In this document: positions 33,391 to 41,937 of the stretch, piece after piece
Position numbering within the stretch: the stretch's first letter is position 1
Layout of the letters: every line of letters starts with the position of its first letter
Notes under the pieces: generated by a model
What the model was told of the DNA's origin: nothing
The model's database searches: none
What the model saw: only the letters and a program-made list of their open reading frames with translations
Assembly: GCA_965214115.1 (NCBI GenBank)
Contig: CBDCAU010000003.1
Span: 248,001 to 312,000, forward strand
From: Owenweeksia sp965214115
Lineage (GTDB): Bacteria; Bacteroidota; Bacteroidia; Flavobacteriales; Schleiferiaceae
Direction of reading: 5' to 3'
Length of the DNA: 64,000 nucleotides
Translations under genes and position numbers: made by a program

Positions 33391-34196
33391 AAATAATATT
33401 GCAAACTCAAAACCCCGTTACTTCCCAACGTCTGCGCGTATTCATAACTCAAATCCACCTCAAATTTTTCCAATTTCAAACCCAGCCCAAAATGGTTGGA
33501 AAGCGGTTGAATCCCAACGCCGGTTCGGAAAACCAAAACCTCAATAAATTGATATTCAACACCTAACGAATAGCGTTCAGCCAATTCTTGTTGCTTTTTC
33601 GCTTCTGCTGTCAGGAAAAATTCATCGGAAAATTGGTATTTGAAACCCAGCCGCCCGATGTAGGGCAGCCGCTCTTCGGCGTCGGAATTCTTGAAGGCTT
33701 GCGAAGGGTTAAAAACGTGGAAACCGATGTTCAGTTTGTCGGTCGGTTTGGCCAAAATGCCCGTTTCAAAAGTGAGCGCGCCATTGTTGCCCGTGCCTTC
33801 TTCCACATAATAATTTTGATAATTCAATTGCAATCCCACCGAAAAGTAATCGCCGAAAGCGCGGGAATAACTCAGTCCGTATTTGGATTCATTGTAAAGT
33901 TCAAAACCGAAAGAGGAAGCGACCAAACCAAAAGTTCCAATTTTGTCAAAATGGTAAGCTCCGGCAATTTGCACCACCTTTAACTCATTGATAAAGAAGC
34001 GGTTTTCTACGCTACCGCCAATTCCGGATTCGTCTAAAAAACCCAGCGCCGCCTGATTATGATGCGCCGCCCACACATCGGAAATGGCGACGGAACTGTG
34101 CGCCAGCCCCGCCGAGCGCGCGCCGGCAAACTGGCTGAAATTCTGCGCGAAGCCGCAAATCGGGAGCATTAGAAAGACGGTGAAAAGTCGGTTCAT
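33387..34196 (-). CDS. PorV/PorQ-like outer-membrane beta-barrel (UPF0164-type)
   Basis: This 269-residue protein has a signal peptide (LFTVFLMLPICGFAQ). The first strands carry the AGARSAGLAHSSVAISDVWAAHHNQAAL motif, seen here as SAGLAHSSVAISDVWAAHHN (~28-47), which resembles the start of PorV and PorQ. About a dozen amphipathic strands follow and the protein ends in an aromatic-rich strand (GVLSLQYYL). PorV and PorQ belong to the T9SS; other relatives are FadL-like barrels, so the exact role is open. It is upstream of the HhH protein and overlaps its open frame, so the two may be one operon. Confidence 0.65.
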   Translation of the reverse strand: MNRLFTVFLMLPICGFAQNFSQFAGARSAGLAHSSVAISDVWAAHHNQAALGFLDESGIGGSVENRFFINELKVVQIAGAYHFDKIGTFGLVASSFGFELYNESKYGLSYSRAFGDYFSVGLQLNYQNYYVEEGTGNNGALTFETGILAKPTDKLNIGFHVFNPSQAFKNSDAEERLPYIGRLGFKYQFSDEFFLTAEAKKQQELAERYSLGVEYQFIEVLVFRTGVGIQPLSNHFGLGLKLEKFEVDLSYEYAQTLGSNGVLSLQYYL

Positions 34197-34272
34197 AATC
34201 GAAAGTGCTAACTTCCGTTTTATTTCGCAATTTTCGGCACTTTTGGCGATTGTTAAATCACAAATTTTTCTC

Positions 34273-36780
34273 TTGCGCGCGTTTCCCTTTCTTTTCTTCT
34301 TTCTAATCTTGAAGGTTTATATTATTGAAGCCCAGCAATTCGACTTTCAAAAAATCGGCTTGGAACAAGGCATTCCATCCGCGCGCGTCAATGATTTTTT
34401 GGAAGATTCGCGCGGGTTTTTCTGGCTGGCCACCGAAGGCGCGGGCTTGGTGCGTTATGATGGTTTTGAATTTCAGACCATTCCATTTGAAGATGAAAAT
34501 TTGCAGCCGATTGTTATCAAGTTGGAGGAAGATTCTGAAGGCAATATTTGGTTGTTGAGTGGAGATTTTTTATTAAAGTATGATGGAACAAAATTTATTA
34601 CCAAAAAATCGCCGATAGAATTTATAGAAAAAGAGGGTGAATTTAGATTGAAAGATGACACTATTATAAAAGGTAATTCGCATCAAATTTCTTCGCAGAA
34701 CGGCCTTCCGAGAGAAGATTGGAACGGCATCTATCAAGACCGCGCCGGCGTGATTTGGCTCTATTCTAATAACGGATTGACCAAACTGGAAACGACCGCC
34801 ATTCAATTTTTCGGCGAAACATCGGATTTAGATACGGAAATCAACACGATTTCACCAACCGAGAATGGCTTTGTAGCGGGTACGAATCGCGGCTTGGCCA
34901 TTTCAAACAATGGAAAAACCAAAAAAGAAATGGGCGCAGACTTTCCGTTTGGTGTGGTGCTGGCGGCGGAAAAGTTCGCTGGTTTCCAGTGGTTTGGAAC
35001 GGAAAAAGGTTTGATACGCTTTAATGGGAATTCCTTTAAAACGATTCCCTTGGCCAGCACGGGCGATTTTATTTTTTCTTTAAAAAAATCCGAAAACGCG
35101 CTGTGGATTGGCACGGGCGGTGGCATTTGGAAATACCAAAATGGCCGCGCTGAAAATGTATCGGAAAATGAAAATTTGCCGCTCGCCACGGTCTATCAAA
35201 TTTCCGAAGCGGCGGACGGCAGTTTGTGGTTTGGAACTTATGTAAACGGGTTTTTCCGTAAGGATGAAAACGATTTTCGAAATTTGAAAAACTTGGGCGA
35301 AATGCGGCTGGACAGTCTGAGGTTCAATGCGTTTGCCGCTGTTTCTAAAAGTGAAATCTGGGCGAGTTCGCTTTCGGAAGGTTTGTTTCTGATTTCGGAA
35401 AAGGGTGCGGAAAATATTGCGCCCGCGCGTTTGGGTTTTGCAGAAATCCGCTCGCTGGCGATGGACGAAAACGGGAACTTGTGGGCGGGTACCAATCAAA
35501 ATCTTTTAAAAATAAAAAAGACTAAAAATAACTTTCTGATTGAGACAGTTTTTGAATTAGGAAAATTCGCTGAAAATGGTGCGGCCCCCAATGCGATTTC
35601 CATCGAAGATAATGAACTTTATTTAGGAACATCCAATGGCGTTTTACATATAAATTTAAATGAATATTTAAAACCAAAACCTGAACCCAAATTGGCCATC
35701 ACAAATGCTGAACTTTTTTTCGGTGAAAGTGAAGAAAAATTATCGGATTTTTCGGAAGAAAAAATGGCGTTCAGTAGAATTCCCCAAAATCTAAAACTGC
35801 CGCACGACCAAAATTTTCTCAGTTTCACGCTTTCCGGTTTGACGGGATTTCGGCCGGAAAAATTGGAATACCGTTATAAAATCAAGGACTCAGATGCGGA
35901 TTGGACGTATGCGGGAAACCGTCGTGAAGCGGTTTTTTCTAACTTAAAATCAGGCAGTTACAACTTTCAGGCGCAAGTTTCGCGGCCGGATGGCGAATGG
36001 GTTTCCACGGTTTCGTACCCGTTTGAAATTCGCTTTCCGCTGTGGCAGCGGTGGTGGTTCATCGCGCTTTTTGCACTCTTTATAATAGGCGTCACTTTTT
36101 GGATTGTCCGCGACCGCGTGAACCGCGCCAACCAGCGGCTCCGCTTGGAAAACTCGCTGATGGAAATGGAGCGGAAGGCGCTGCGATTGCAGATGAACCC
36201 GCACTTTATTTTCAACGCGCTGGACAGTATCAGCTCGTTCATTTTCAAAAACGACCCCAAGCAAGCGGTGCGCTATCTGAACAATTTCGCAAAATTGATG
36301 AGAGGCACACTTGAATCATCAATGGAACACCTTCATCCCGTGGAGACCGAAGTGAGCATTCTCAGGAATTATCTTGAACTCGAAAAATTGCGGTTTCAAG
36401 GGAAGTTTGATTTCCAAATCGTTGTGGATGAGGAGATTGACTACGATGTGGGAATCCCGCCGATGCTGATTCAGCCGCACGTGGAAAACGCGATTTTACA
36501 CGGGCTGAAACCCAAGAAAACGGGTGGCGAATTGAGTATTCGGTTTACCTTGGCCGGCGATTTTTTGATTTGCGAAATCGAGGACAATGGCATTGGGAGG
36601 AAGGCTTCCAAGGCGCTGCCCAAACGGCAAGACCACCGCAGTATGGCCACACAAATCAATCGCGACCGCCTGCGGCTTTTGAGACTTTCAATGAACGAAC
36701 ACATTGATATTCAAATTATTGACAAAGAAAACCCGACCGGAACTAAGGTGGTTTTAAAACTGCCGGCGGAAGGAATTTGA
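34273..36780 (+). CDS. Propeller sensor histidine kinase of the LytS type
   Basis: A one-piece sensor: signal/anchor, two-component-regulator propeller repeats (for example FWLATEGAGLVRYDG, IWLYSNNGLTKLE, LWIGTGGGIWKY, LWFGTYVNGFF, LWAGTNQNLLKI), a Y_Y_Y domain (LEYRYKIKDSDADWTYAG), a membrane helix (WWFIALFALFIIGVTFWIV) and a cytoplasmic His_kinase domain. The H-box is RLQMNPHFIFNALDSIS, the N-box PHVENAILHGL and the G-box EIEDNGIGRK. An open frame extends back to 34084 into the divergent gene. I prefer the TTG at 34273, which gives a clean signal peptide (RAFPFLFFFLILKV). Its partner is the LytTR regulator immediately downstream. Confidence 0.85.
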   Translation: MRAFPFLFFFLILKVYIIEAQQFDFQKIGLEQGIPSARVNDFLEDSRGFFWLATEGAGLVRYDGFEFQTIPFEDENLQPIVIKLEEDSEGNIWLLSGDFLLKYDGTKFITKKSPIEFIEKEGEFRLKDDTIIKGNSHQISSQNGLPREDWNGIYQDRAGVIWLYSNNGLTKLETTAIQFFGETSDLDTEINTISPTENGFVAGTNRGLAISNNGKTKKEMGADFPFGVVLAAEKFAGFQWFGTEKGLIRFNGNSFKTIPLASTGDFIFSLKKSENALWIGTGGGIWKYQNGRAENVSENENLPLATVYQISEAADGSLWFGTYVNGFFRKDENDFRNLKNLGEMRLDSLRFNAFAAVSKSEIWASSLSEGLFLISEKGAENIAPARLGFAEIRSLAMDENGNLWAGTNQNLLKIKKTKNNFLIETVFELGKFAENGAAPNAISIEDNELYLGTSNGVLHINLNEYLKPKPEPKLAITNAELFFGESEEKLSDFSEEKMAFSRIPQNLKLPHDQNFLSFTLSGLTGFRPEKLEYRYKIKDSDADWTYAGNRREAVFSNLKSGSYNFQAQVSRPDGEWVSTVSYPFEIRFPLWQRWWFIALFALFIIGVTFWIVRDRVNRANQRLRLENSLMEMERKALRLQMNPHFIFNALDSISSFIFKNDPKQAVRYLNNFAKLMRGTLESSMEHLHPVETEVSILRNYLELEKLRFQGKFDFQIVVDEEIDYDVGIPPMLIQPHVENAILHGLKPKKTGGELSIRFTLAGDFLICEIEDNGIGRKASKALPKRQDHRSMATQINRDRLRLLRLSMNEHIDIQIIDKENPTGTKVVLKLPAEGI

Positions 36781-36812
36781 AAAATTTTAAAAACAAATTA
36801 AATCGAGAAACA

Positions 36813-37571
36813 ATGTTAAAAGTTGCGATAATTGACGACGAGGAAAATTCACGGGACGCGCTGAAAGGCAAGCTGGATTTGTTTTGCCCCGAAGTGGAAG
36901 TTTGCGCAGAGGCCGAAACGGTAAAAGAAGGAATCGAGGCCATCACCGACCATAAACCAGACGCGGTTTTTTTGGATATAAAACTGGCTGGGGAAAGCGG
37001 TTTTGACATTTTGGAGGAAATCAAACAGTTGGAAGATGTCCATCCCGAAATCATTTTCATCACCGCCCACGATGAATTTGCCATCAAGGCCATCAAGTTC
37101 AGCGCGCTGGATTATCTGATGAAACCCATTGATCCAGAGGAACTTGTGAAAGCCGTGCGCAAAGCGGAGGAGGAAAAAGGCTTGCCGAAAAAATCGGGGA
37201 ATTTCAACGTATTGGTAGAAAACATCCGCCAAGCCAGCGACTCGCCGAAAAAAATCGTCATCCCCACTTCCGAGGGAATGCACGTGATCAAGCTGAGTAG
37301 CATTATTCGACTGGAAAGTAGTAGTAATTATACTACGTTTCATCTCAGTGACAACAAATCGCTATTGGCTTCCAAGACGTTGAAAGAATTTGATGGGATG
37401 CTGACGGACTACAATTTTCACCGCGTGCACAAATCGCATTTGGTGAATATGAATTATCTGAAACGCTATGTGCAGACGGATGGTGGGTATTTGGTGCTGG
37501 AAGACGGTTCAAAAATTCCGGTGGCGAATCGGAAGAAGGAGCATTTGATTAGTACGTTGAAGAATTTGTAG
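36813..37571 (+). CDS. LytTR-family response regulator
   Basis: This 252-residue protein has a receiver domain (VAIIDDEENSRDALKGKL; phospho-acceptor Asp in AVFLDIKLAGESGFD, ~52-66; Lys in YLMKPIDPEE) and a C-terminal LytTR DNA-binding domain (IVIPTSEGMHVIKLSSIIRL, FHRVHKSHLVNMNYLKRY). I chose ATG 36813 (MLKVAIIDDEE); the frame runs back to a TTG at 36777 that overlaps the kinase stop. It is the cognate regulator of the propeller kinase. Targets are unknown. Confidence 0.92.
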   Translation: MLKVAIIDDEENSRDALKGKLDLFCPEVEVCAEAETVKEGIEAITDHKPDAVFLDIKLAGESGFDILEEIKQLEDVHPEIIFITAHDEFAIKAIKFSALDYLMKPIDPEELVKAVRKAEEEKGLPKKSGNFNVLVENIRQASDSPKKIVIPTSEGMHVIKLSSIIRLESSSNYTTFHLSDNKSLLASKTLKEFDGMLTDYNFHRVHKSHLVNMNYLKRYVQTDGGYLVLEDGSKIPVANRKKEHLISTLKNL

Positions 37572-37672
37572 GCTGAATTTCCCAAATAGGTAAAAAGAAT
37601 TTTTAGTATCCGACGGGGTAGGGTTTTTCCTATATTTTATAAGTGAACGGGGTGGTTTTGGATTTGTCGTGA

Positions 37673-38524
37673 TTAGAAAATCAAGCTGGTCACAACCAAA
37701 ATTCCCACACAAAAAATGGGTACGCCCTCCAACCAAAAACTGGTATAAAATTCATTGCGTTTTTCATTCAAAAAATAAATCAGAACCGCGCCGATTTCTA
37801 CGCCGATTAACATAGCAATCATCGGTATCAAATCAAAGTCAAAAAAGGTAAATCTTGCGATAAGCCAAACCTGATACACCATCAAACAAAAAACGGCTAA
37901 GTTTTTAGCGTTTTTTATCCCTAAAACTTGTGGAATGGTTCTCATCTTTTTATCGTCCAAATGGTGGTCGCGAATGTCGAAAGGGATGGTCAATCCCAAA
38001 ATCAAGAAACCGCGCAGGGCAAATTCCAGAAGGGAGTGCGTGTCCAACCTTCCCGCCAAGGAAACAGGGATGATGACGGTAACAAAACTCCACACTCCGG
38101 AAATCAAAAATATCTTGAGGCCGGGGATTTTGCGCAAAGAAGTGAACCCGCTGTGGGGGTTTTCAAATCCCAAAGGATAAACGAGGGAAATCAAACCTGG
38201 CAGGGTGAGCAAAGCGAGTAATTTCCAAGTAAAGATTTCTCTAAAAAAAAGAAACGAAAGCGTGGCAAAAAAAGCGGCAAATCCCACTACGATTACGGGA
38301 TGTTCGGAAAGCCAATTTTTGTATTGAATTTGGGTATTTTTTCGTAAGCTTCTGATTTGCACAAATCGCATATAATTGTAGAAAGCGGCGGTGGCGCTTC
38401 CCGCGAAAATCAGGTAGTAGTAATTGAGCGCGCCGAAATTTTCCATCGACAAAAAAACGAGAGCGGCCACAGCGCAACCTGCCCAAAGGTTGGAATAGAC
38501 GAGGATTTTGAGGATTGCTTTCAA
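37673..38524 (-). CDS. UbiA-family prenyltransferase-like membrane protein
   Basis: The protein has about eight membrane helices. The second Asp-rich motif of UbiA is clear (FDIRDHHLDDKKMRTIPQVLG region, Asp at spacing 3 and 4). The first motif is degenerate: where NDxxDxxxD is expected it reads FYNYMRFVQIRS, without Asp, so prenyl transfer may be lost or altered. Related Bacteroidota proteins share this feature as far as I recall. I chose the TTG at 38524 (MKAILKILVYSNLWAG). The open frame extends to 38629 but through a dispersed repeat (38588-38610). Confidence 0.65.
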   Translation of the reverse strand: MKAILKILVYSNLWAGCAVAALVFLSMENFGALNYYYLIFAGSATAAFYNYMRFVQIRSLRKNTQIQYKNWLSEHPVIVVGFAAFFATLSFLFFREIFTWKLLALLTLPGLISLVYPLGFENPHSGFTSLRKIPGLKIFLISGVWSFVTVIIPVSLAGRLDTHSLLEFALRGFLILGLTIPFDIRDHHLDDKKMRTIPQVLGIKNAKNLAVFCLMVYQVWLIARFTFFDFDLIPMIAMLIGVEIGAVLIYFLNEKRNEFYTSFWLEGVPIFCVGILVVTSLIF

Positions 38525-38587
38525 AAATTTGCCGCGAGGTTTTTTGCCAGGAAGGCACAAAGACACGAAGTATTTGCTTAACCCTCT

Positions 38588-38800
38588 CCTGCCTTTGCCG
38601 GCAGGCAGGCTCGCCTCGTGCCTCGGCACCCCACTTCGACAAGCTCAGTACAAGCTCTCCACGGAGGGGGACAGGGCCGCCGCCTTGTGCCACGGATTGG
38701 AATTTTGCCAATTTACCGTGAAGTCGGGGCGAGCGCTGTCCCCCTTTGGAGGTGGACAGATTAGAAATTTTTCCTAAAAAAATTTCTAATCAGGGGGAGG
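38588..38800. repeat. Cluster of dispersed repeats upstream of gcvP
   Basis: The stretch 38525-38932 has no gene. It begins with the second copy of the 23-bp repeat (38588-38610). It then holds CTTCGACAAGCTCAGTAC, an inverted pair built on AGGGGGACAG and CTGTCCCCCT, and a hairpin TTAGAAATTTTT/AAAAATTTCTAA just past 38760. The gcvP promoter follows. Confidence 0.55.
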
Positions 38801-38856
38801 AAAAACTTTGTGCCTAAACGCCTTTGTGGTATTAAAAACGAAACACCAAACATCCC

Positions 38857-38886
38857 TTGCCACCCCGTGTTTGCGGAGTAATTTTG
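38857..38886 (+). promoter_or_regulatory. gcvP promoter, Bacteroidota consensus
   Basis: TTG (38857-38859), a 19-bp spacer and TAATTTTG (38879-38886) match the TTG-N19-TAnnTTTG promoter. It is the best promoter match I found in the window. Transcription should start near 38893, just before the palindrome. Confidence 0.75.
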
Positions 38887-38898
38887 CACCCATTGTAA

Positions 38899-38918
38899 AA
38901 TCGGACGGCCGTCCGATT
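38899..38918. repeat. 20-bp palindrome with ACGGCCGT core, copy 2
   Basis: AATCGGACGG joined to its complement CCGTCCGATT, a perfect palindrome. It lies between the predicted gcvP transcription start and the ATG at 38933, so it is in the leader RNA or overlaps the start site. Confidence 0.8.
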
Positions 38919-38932
38919 CAAGACTATACATT

Positions 38933-41806
38933 ATGAAAATGACCACCGATTCTTTTGCCTACCGCCACATCGGGCCGCGCGAGGAAGATCTCAAAACAAT
39001 GCTGGCTGCCGTGGGCGCGGATTCCATCGACGATTTGATGAATCAGACCGTGCCGAAACACATCCGCCTCAAAAAGGATTTACAGATGGACGGTGCGCTT
39101 TCGGAGTACGAATTTTTGGCGAAAGTCCGCGACATCGGGCGGAAGAACCAAGTATTCAAAACCTACATCGGGATGGGCTACCACCCCACGGTTTTGCCGG
39201 GCGTGATTCAGCGCAATATTCTGGAAAACCCCGGCTGGTATACGGCCTACACGCCCTACCAAGCGGAAATCGCGCAAGGTCGTTTGGAGGCACTTTTGAA
39301 TTTCCAGACGATGGTGAGCGACCTGACGGGATTGCCCATCGCCAACGCCAGCCTGCTGGACGAAGCCACCGCCGCCGCCGAGGCGATGGGGATGTTTTTT
39401 GCCAACCGCAGCCGCGACCAAAAGAAGGCCGAGGCCACCCAGTTTTTCGTGTCGATGCACTGCTTGCCGCAAAACATCGAACTGCTGAAAACCCGCGCAG
39501 AACCTTTGGGAATAGACTTGGTGGTGGGCGACCACCGCGATTACGAACCTTCCGAAAATTGCTTCGGCGCGCTGCTGCAATATCCGGCGGCGGAGGGCGA
39601 GGTTTTCGATTATTCAGATTTTGTGAAAAAAGCGAAAGACCGTGAAATGCAGATTGCCGTGGCGGCCGATATTATGAGCTTGGTAATGCTGAAACCGCCC
39701 GGCGAATGGGGCGCGGACGCGGTGGTGGGGACGACGCAGCGCTTTGGGATTCCGTTGGGATTTGGCGGGCCGCACGCCGCTTTTTTTGCTTGCAAAGAAG
39801 ATTATAAAAGAGCCATCCCCGGCCGTATCATCGGCGCAACGATTGACGCCGATGGAAATTATGCTTTACGAATGGCGTTGCAAACCCGCGAGCAACATAT
39901 CAAAAGGGAACGCGCCACTTCCAACATCTGCACGGCGCAGGTTCTCCTTGCGGTGATGGCCGGAATGTACGCCGTTTACCACGGCCCAAAAGGCTTGAAA
40001 AACATCGCCGAAAAAATTCATTTCCTGACGGTGACGCTCGCGGAGGCTTTGCGCAAAATGGGCTTTTCGCAAAAAAATGAATCGTTTTTTGACACCTTAT
40101 ATATAGGGACGGAAAAAATTTCCGCTGAGGCGGTGAAAAAAATCGCGCTGGAAAAAGGCGTGAATTTCAATTACATCGGCAACCGCGAGATTGGGATTTC
40201 ATTGAACGAAACCGCCAATTTGAATTCTGTGAAAGAAATCGTGGAAATTTTTGCGAAAGCGGCCGAACAAGAATCGGAAGAGATTTCCAAACTTTTGGAA
40301 GTGAACGCGATTCCCGAAAATCTTCAACGGGATTCGGAATTTTTGGAACACGAAATTTTCAACAAATACCACAGCGAAACGGAAATGATGCGGTATTTGA
40401 AAAAACTGGAACGCAAGGATTTGTCGCTCAACCATTCGATGATTCCGCTGGGAAGCTGCACGATGAAACTGAACGCGGCCACGGAAATGCTGCCGCTCAG
40501 TTGGCCGCTTTTCGCGAATATCCACCCCTTTGCGCCGGCCGAACAATGCGGGGGGTATTTGGAAATGTGCGAAGATTTGGAGCGCGACTTGGCGGAAATC
40601 ACGGGATTTCATTCGGTGAGTTTGCAGCCCAATTCTGGCGCGCAGGGCGAGTTTGCGGGATTGATGGTCATTCGCGCCTACCACCGTTCGCGCGGCGAAA
40701 ATCATCGTAACGTGGCTTTGATTCCCAGCTCGGCACACGGCACCAACCCCGCGAGCGCGGTAATGGCGGGGATGAAAGTGGTGGTGGTGAAATGCGATGA
40801 AAACGGCAACATCGACGTGGACGACCTCCGCGCCAAAGCGGAAAAACATCGCGACGAACTTTCCGCGCTGATGCTGACCTACCCCAGCACCCACGGCGTT
40901 TTTGAAGAGGCGGTGATGGACGTCACCAAAATCATCCACGCAAATGGCGGGCAAGTATATATGGACGGCGCGAATATGAACGCGCAAGTGGGATTGACGA
41001 GTCCGGGCAACATCGGCGCGGACGTCTGCCATTTGAATTTGCACAAAACGTTCGCCATCCCACACGGCGGTGGCGGCCCGGGGATGGGTCCGATTGGCGT
41101 GGCGGAACACCTTGCGCCTTATTTGCCAAGTCATCCCGTGGTTGCCACCGGCGGCAAAAGTGGGATTTCGCCCATTTCCGCCGCACCTTTTGGCAGCGGG
41201 CTTATCTTATTGATAAGTTACGGCTACATCAAAATGCTGGGTGCCAATGGTTTGAAACAATCCACGGAGGCGGCGATTTTGAACGCCAATTATCTGAAGA
41301 AGCGGTTGGAAGGAAAATTCGATATTCTTTATACCAATGAAAAAGGCCGCGTGGCGCACGAAATGATTTTGGATTGCCGCCCTTTCAAAAAGTCGGGCAT
41401 CGAAGTGACGGACATCGCTAAGCGGCTGATGGACTACGGCTTTCACGCGCCCACCGTTTCTTTCCCCGTGGCTGGGACGCTGATGGTGGAACCCACCGAA
41501 AGCGAAAGTCTGGAAGAACTCGACCGCTTTTGCGAGGCGATGCTCTCCATCAAAAACGAGATCGAAAAAGTGGAAAGCGGCGAATTTGAAAAAGAAAACA
41601 ACCCGCTGGGCAATGCGCCTCACACTTTGAATCTGCTGACGGCGGATGATTGGAAATTGCCTTATTCGCGGCAAACCGCAGCCTTTCCACTTTCGTATGT
41701 CTCCGATAACAAATTTTGGCCGGCCGTGCGCCGCGTGGACGATGCCCACGGCGACCGCAACCTGATCTGCACCTGTGAACCAATGGACGCCTATGCCGTT
41801 TCCTGA
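38933..41806 (+). CDS. gcvP: Glycine dehydrogenase (P-protein of the glycine cleavage system)
   Basis: It decarboxylates glycine with PLP and passes the aminomethyl group to the lipoyl H-protein. The 957-residue product is the fused single-chain form with both halves: the N-terminal half has YRHIGPREEDLKTML (~9-23), GMGYHPTVLPGVI and LLDEATAAAEAM; the C-terminal half has LNHSMIPLGSCTMKLN (~500-515) and the PLP-lysine loop HLNLHKTFAIPHGGGGPGMG (~701-720). A strong promoter and a leader palindrome precede it. No gcvT or gcvH is adjacent. Confidence 0.97.
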   Translation: MKMTTDSFAYRHIGPREEDLKTMLAAVGADSIDDLMNQTVPKHIRLKKDLQMDGALSEYEFLAKVRDIGRKNQVFKTYIGMGYHPTVLPGVIQRNILENPGWYTAYTPYQAEIAQGRLEALLNFQTMVSDLTGLPIANASLLDEATAAAEAMGMFFANRSRDQKKAEATQFFVSMHCLPQNIELLKTRAEPLGIDLVVGDHRDYEPSENCFGALLQYPAAEGEVFDYSDFVKKAKDREMQIAVAADIMSLVMLKPPGEWGADAVVGTTQRFGIPLGFGGPHAAFFACKEDYKRAIPGRIIGATIDADGNYALRMALQTREQHIKRERATSNICTAQVLLAVMAGMYAVYHGPKGLKNIAEKIHFLTVTLAEALRKMGFSQKNESFFDTLYIGTEKISAEAVKKIALEKGVNFNYIGNREIGISLNETANLNSVKEIVEIFAKAAEQESEEISKLLEVNAIPENLQRDSEFLEHEIFNKYHSETEMMRYLKKLERKDLSLNHSMIPLGSCTMKLNAATEMLPLSWPLFANIHPFAPAEQCGGYLEMCEDLERDLAEITGFHSVSLQPNSGAQGEFAGLMVIRAYHRSRGENHRNVALIPSSAHGTNPASAVMAGMKVVVVKCDENGNIDVDDLRAKAEKHRDELSALMLTYPSTHGVFEEAVMDVTKIIHANGGQVYMDGANMNAQVGLTSPGNIGADVCHLNLHKTFAIPHGGGGPGMGPIGVAEHLAPYLPSHPVVATGGKSGISPISAAPFGSGLILLISYGYIKMLGANGLKQSTEAAILNANYLKKRLEGKFDILYTNEKGRVAHEMILDCRPFKKSGIEVTDIAKRLMDYGFHAPTVSFPVAGTLMVEPTESESLEELDRFCEAMLSIKNEIEKVESGEFEKENNPLGNAPHTLNLLTADDWKLPYSRQTAAFPLSYVSDNKFWPAVRRVDDAHGDRNLICTCEPMDAYAVS

Positions 41807-41847
41807 TTCAATACCAACGTTTTCCTAAATTTTAACGTAAGAATGTT

Positions 41848-41871
41848 TGAACGTCAAGCGAATGACGTTCA
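41848..41871. promoter_or_regulatory. Inverted repeat between gcvP and the T9SS cargo gene
   Basis: TGAACGTCA (41848-41856) and TGACGTTCA (41863-41871) are perfect arms with a 6-bp spacer. No T-run follows, so it is not a typical terminator. It overlaps the region where the -33 element of the downstream promoter should lie, so it could be an operator. Confidence 0.45.
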
Positions 41872-41889
41872 TCGCTGTTAATTCTTCGT

Positions 41890-41897
41890 TAATTTTG
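41890..41897 (+). promoter_or_regulatory. -7 promoter element of the T9SS cargo gene
   Basis: TAATTTTG, identical to the gcvP -7 box, lies 40 bp before the ATG at 41938. No TTG is present at the expected -33 position; the inverted repeat 41848-41871 lies there instead. Confidence 0.55.
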
Positions 41898-41937
41898 CAA
41901 CTTTAATATTGTTTCTTTAAAAAACACACCTTTGATT

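Noticed and set aside
34084..34272. N-terminal extension of the propeller kinase
   Set aside because: It overlaps the divergent PorV-like gene and would place the signal peptide far from the N-terminus; the TTG at 34273 gives a proper signal peptide.
38899..38918. Rho-independent terminator at the palindrome
   Set aside because: No T-run follows on either strand and it lies between a promoter and its gene.
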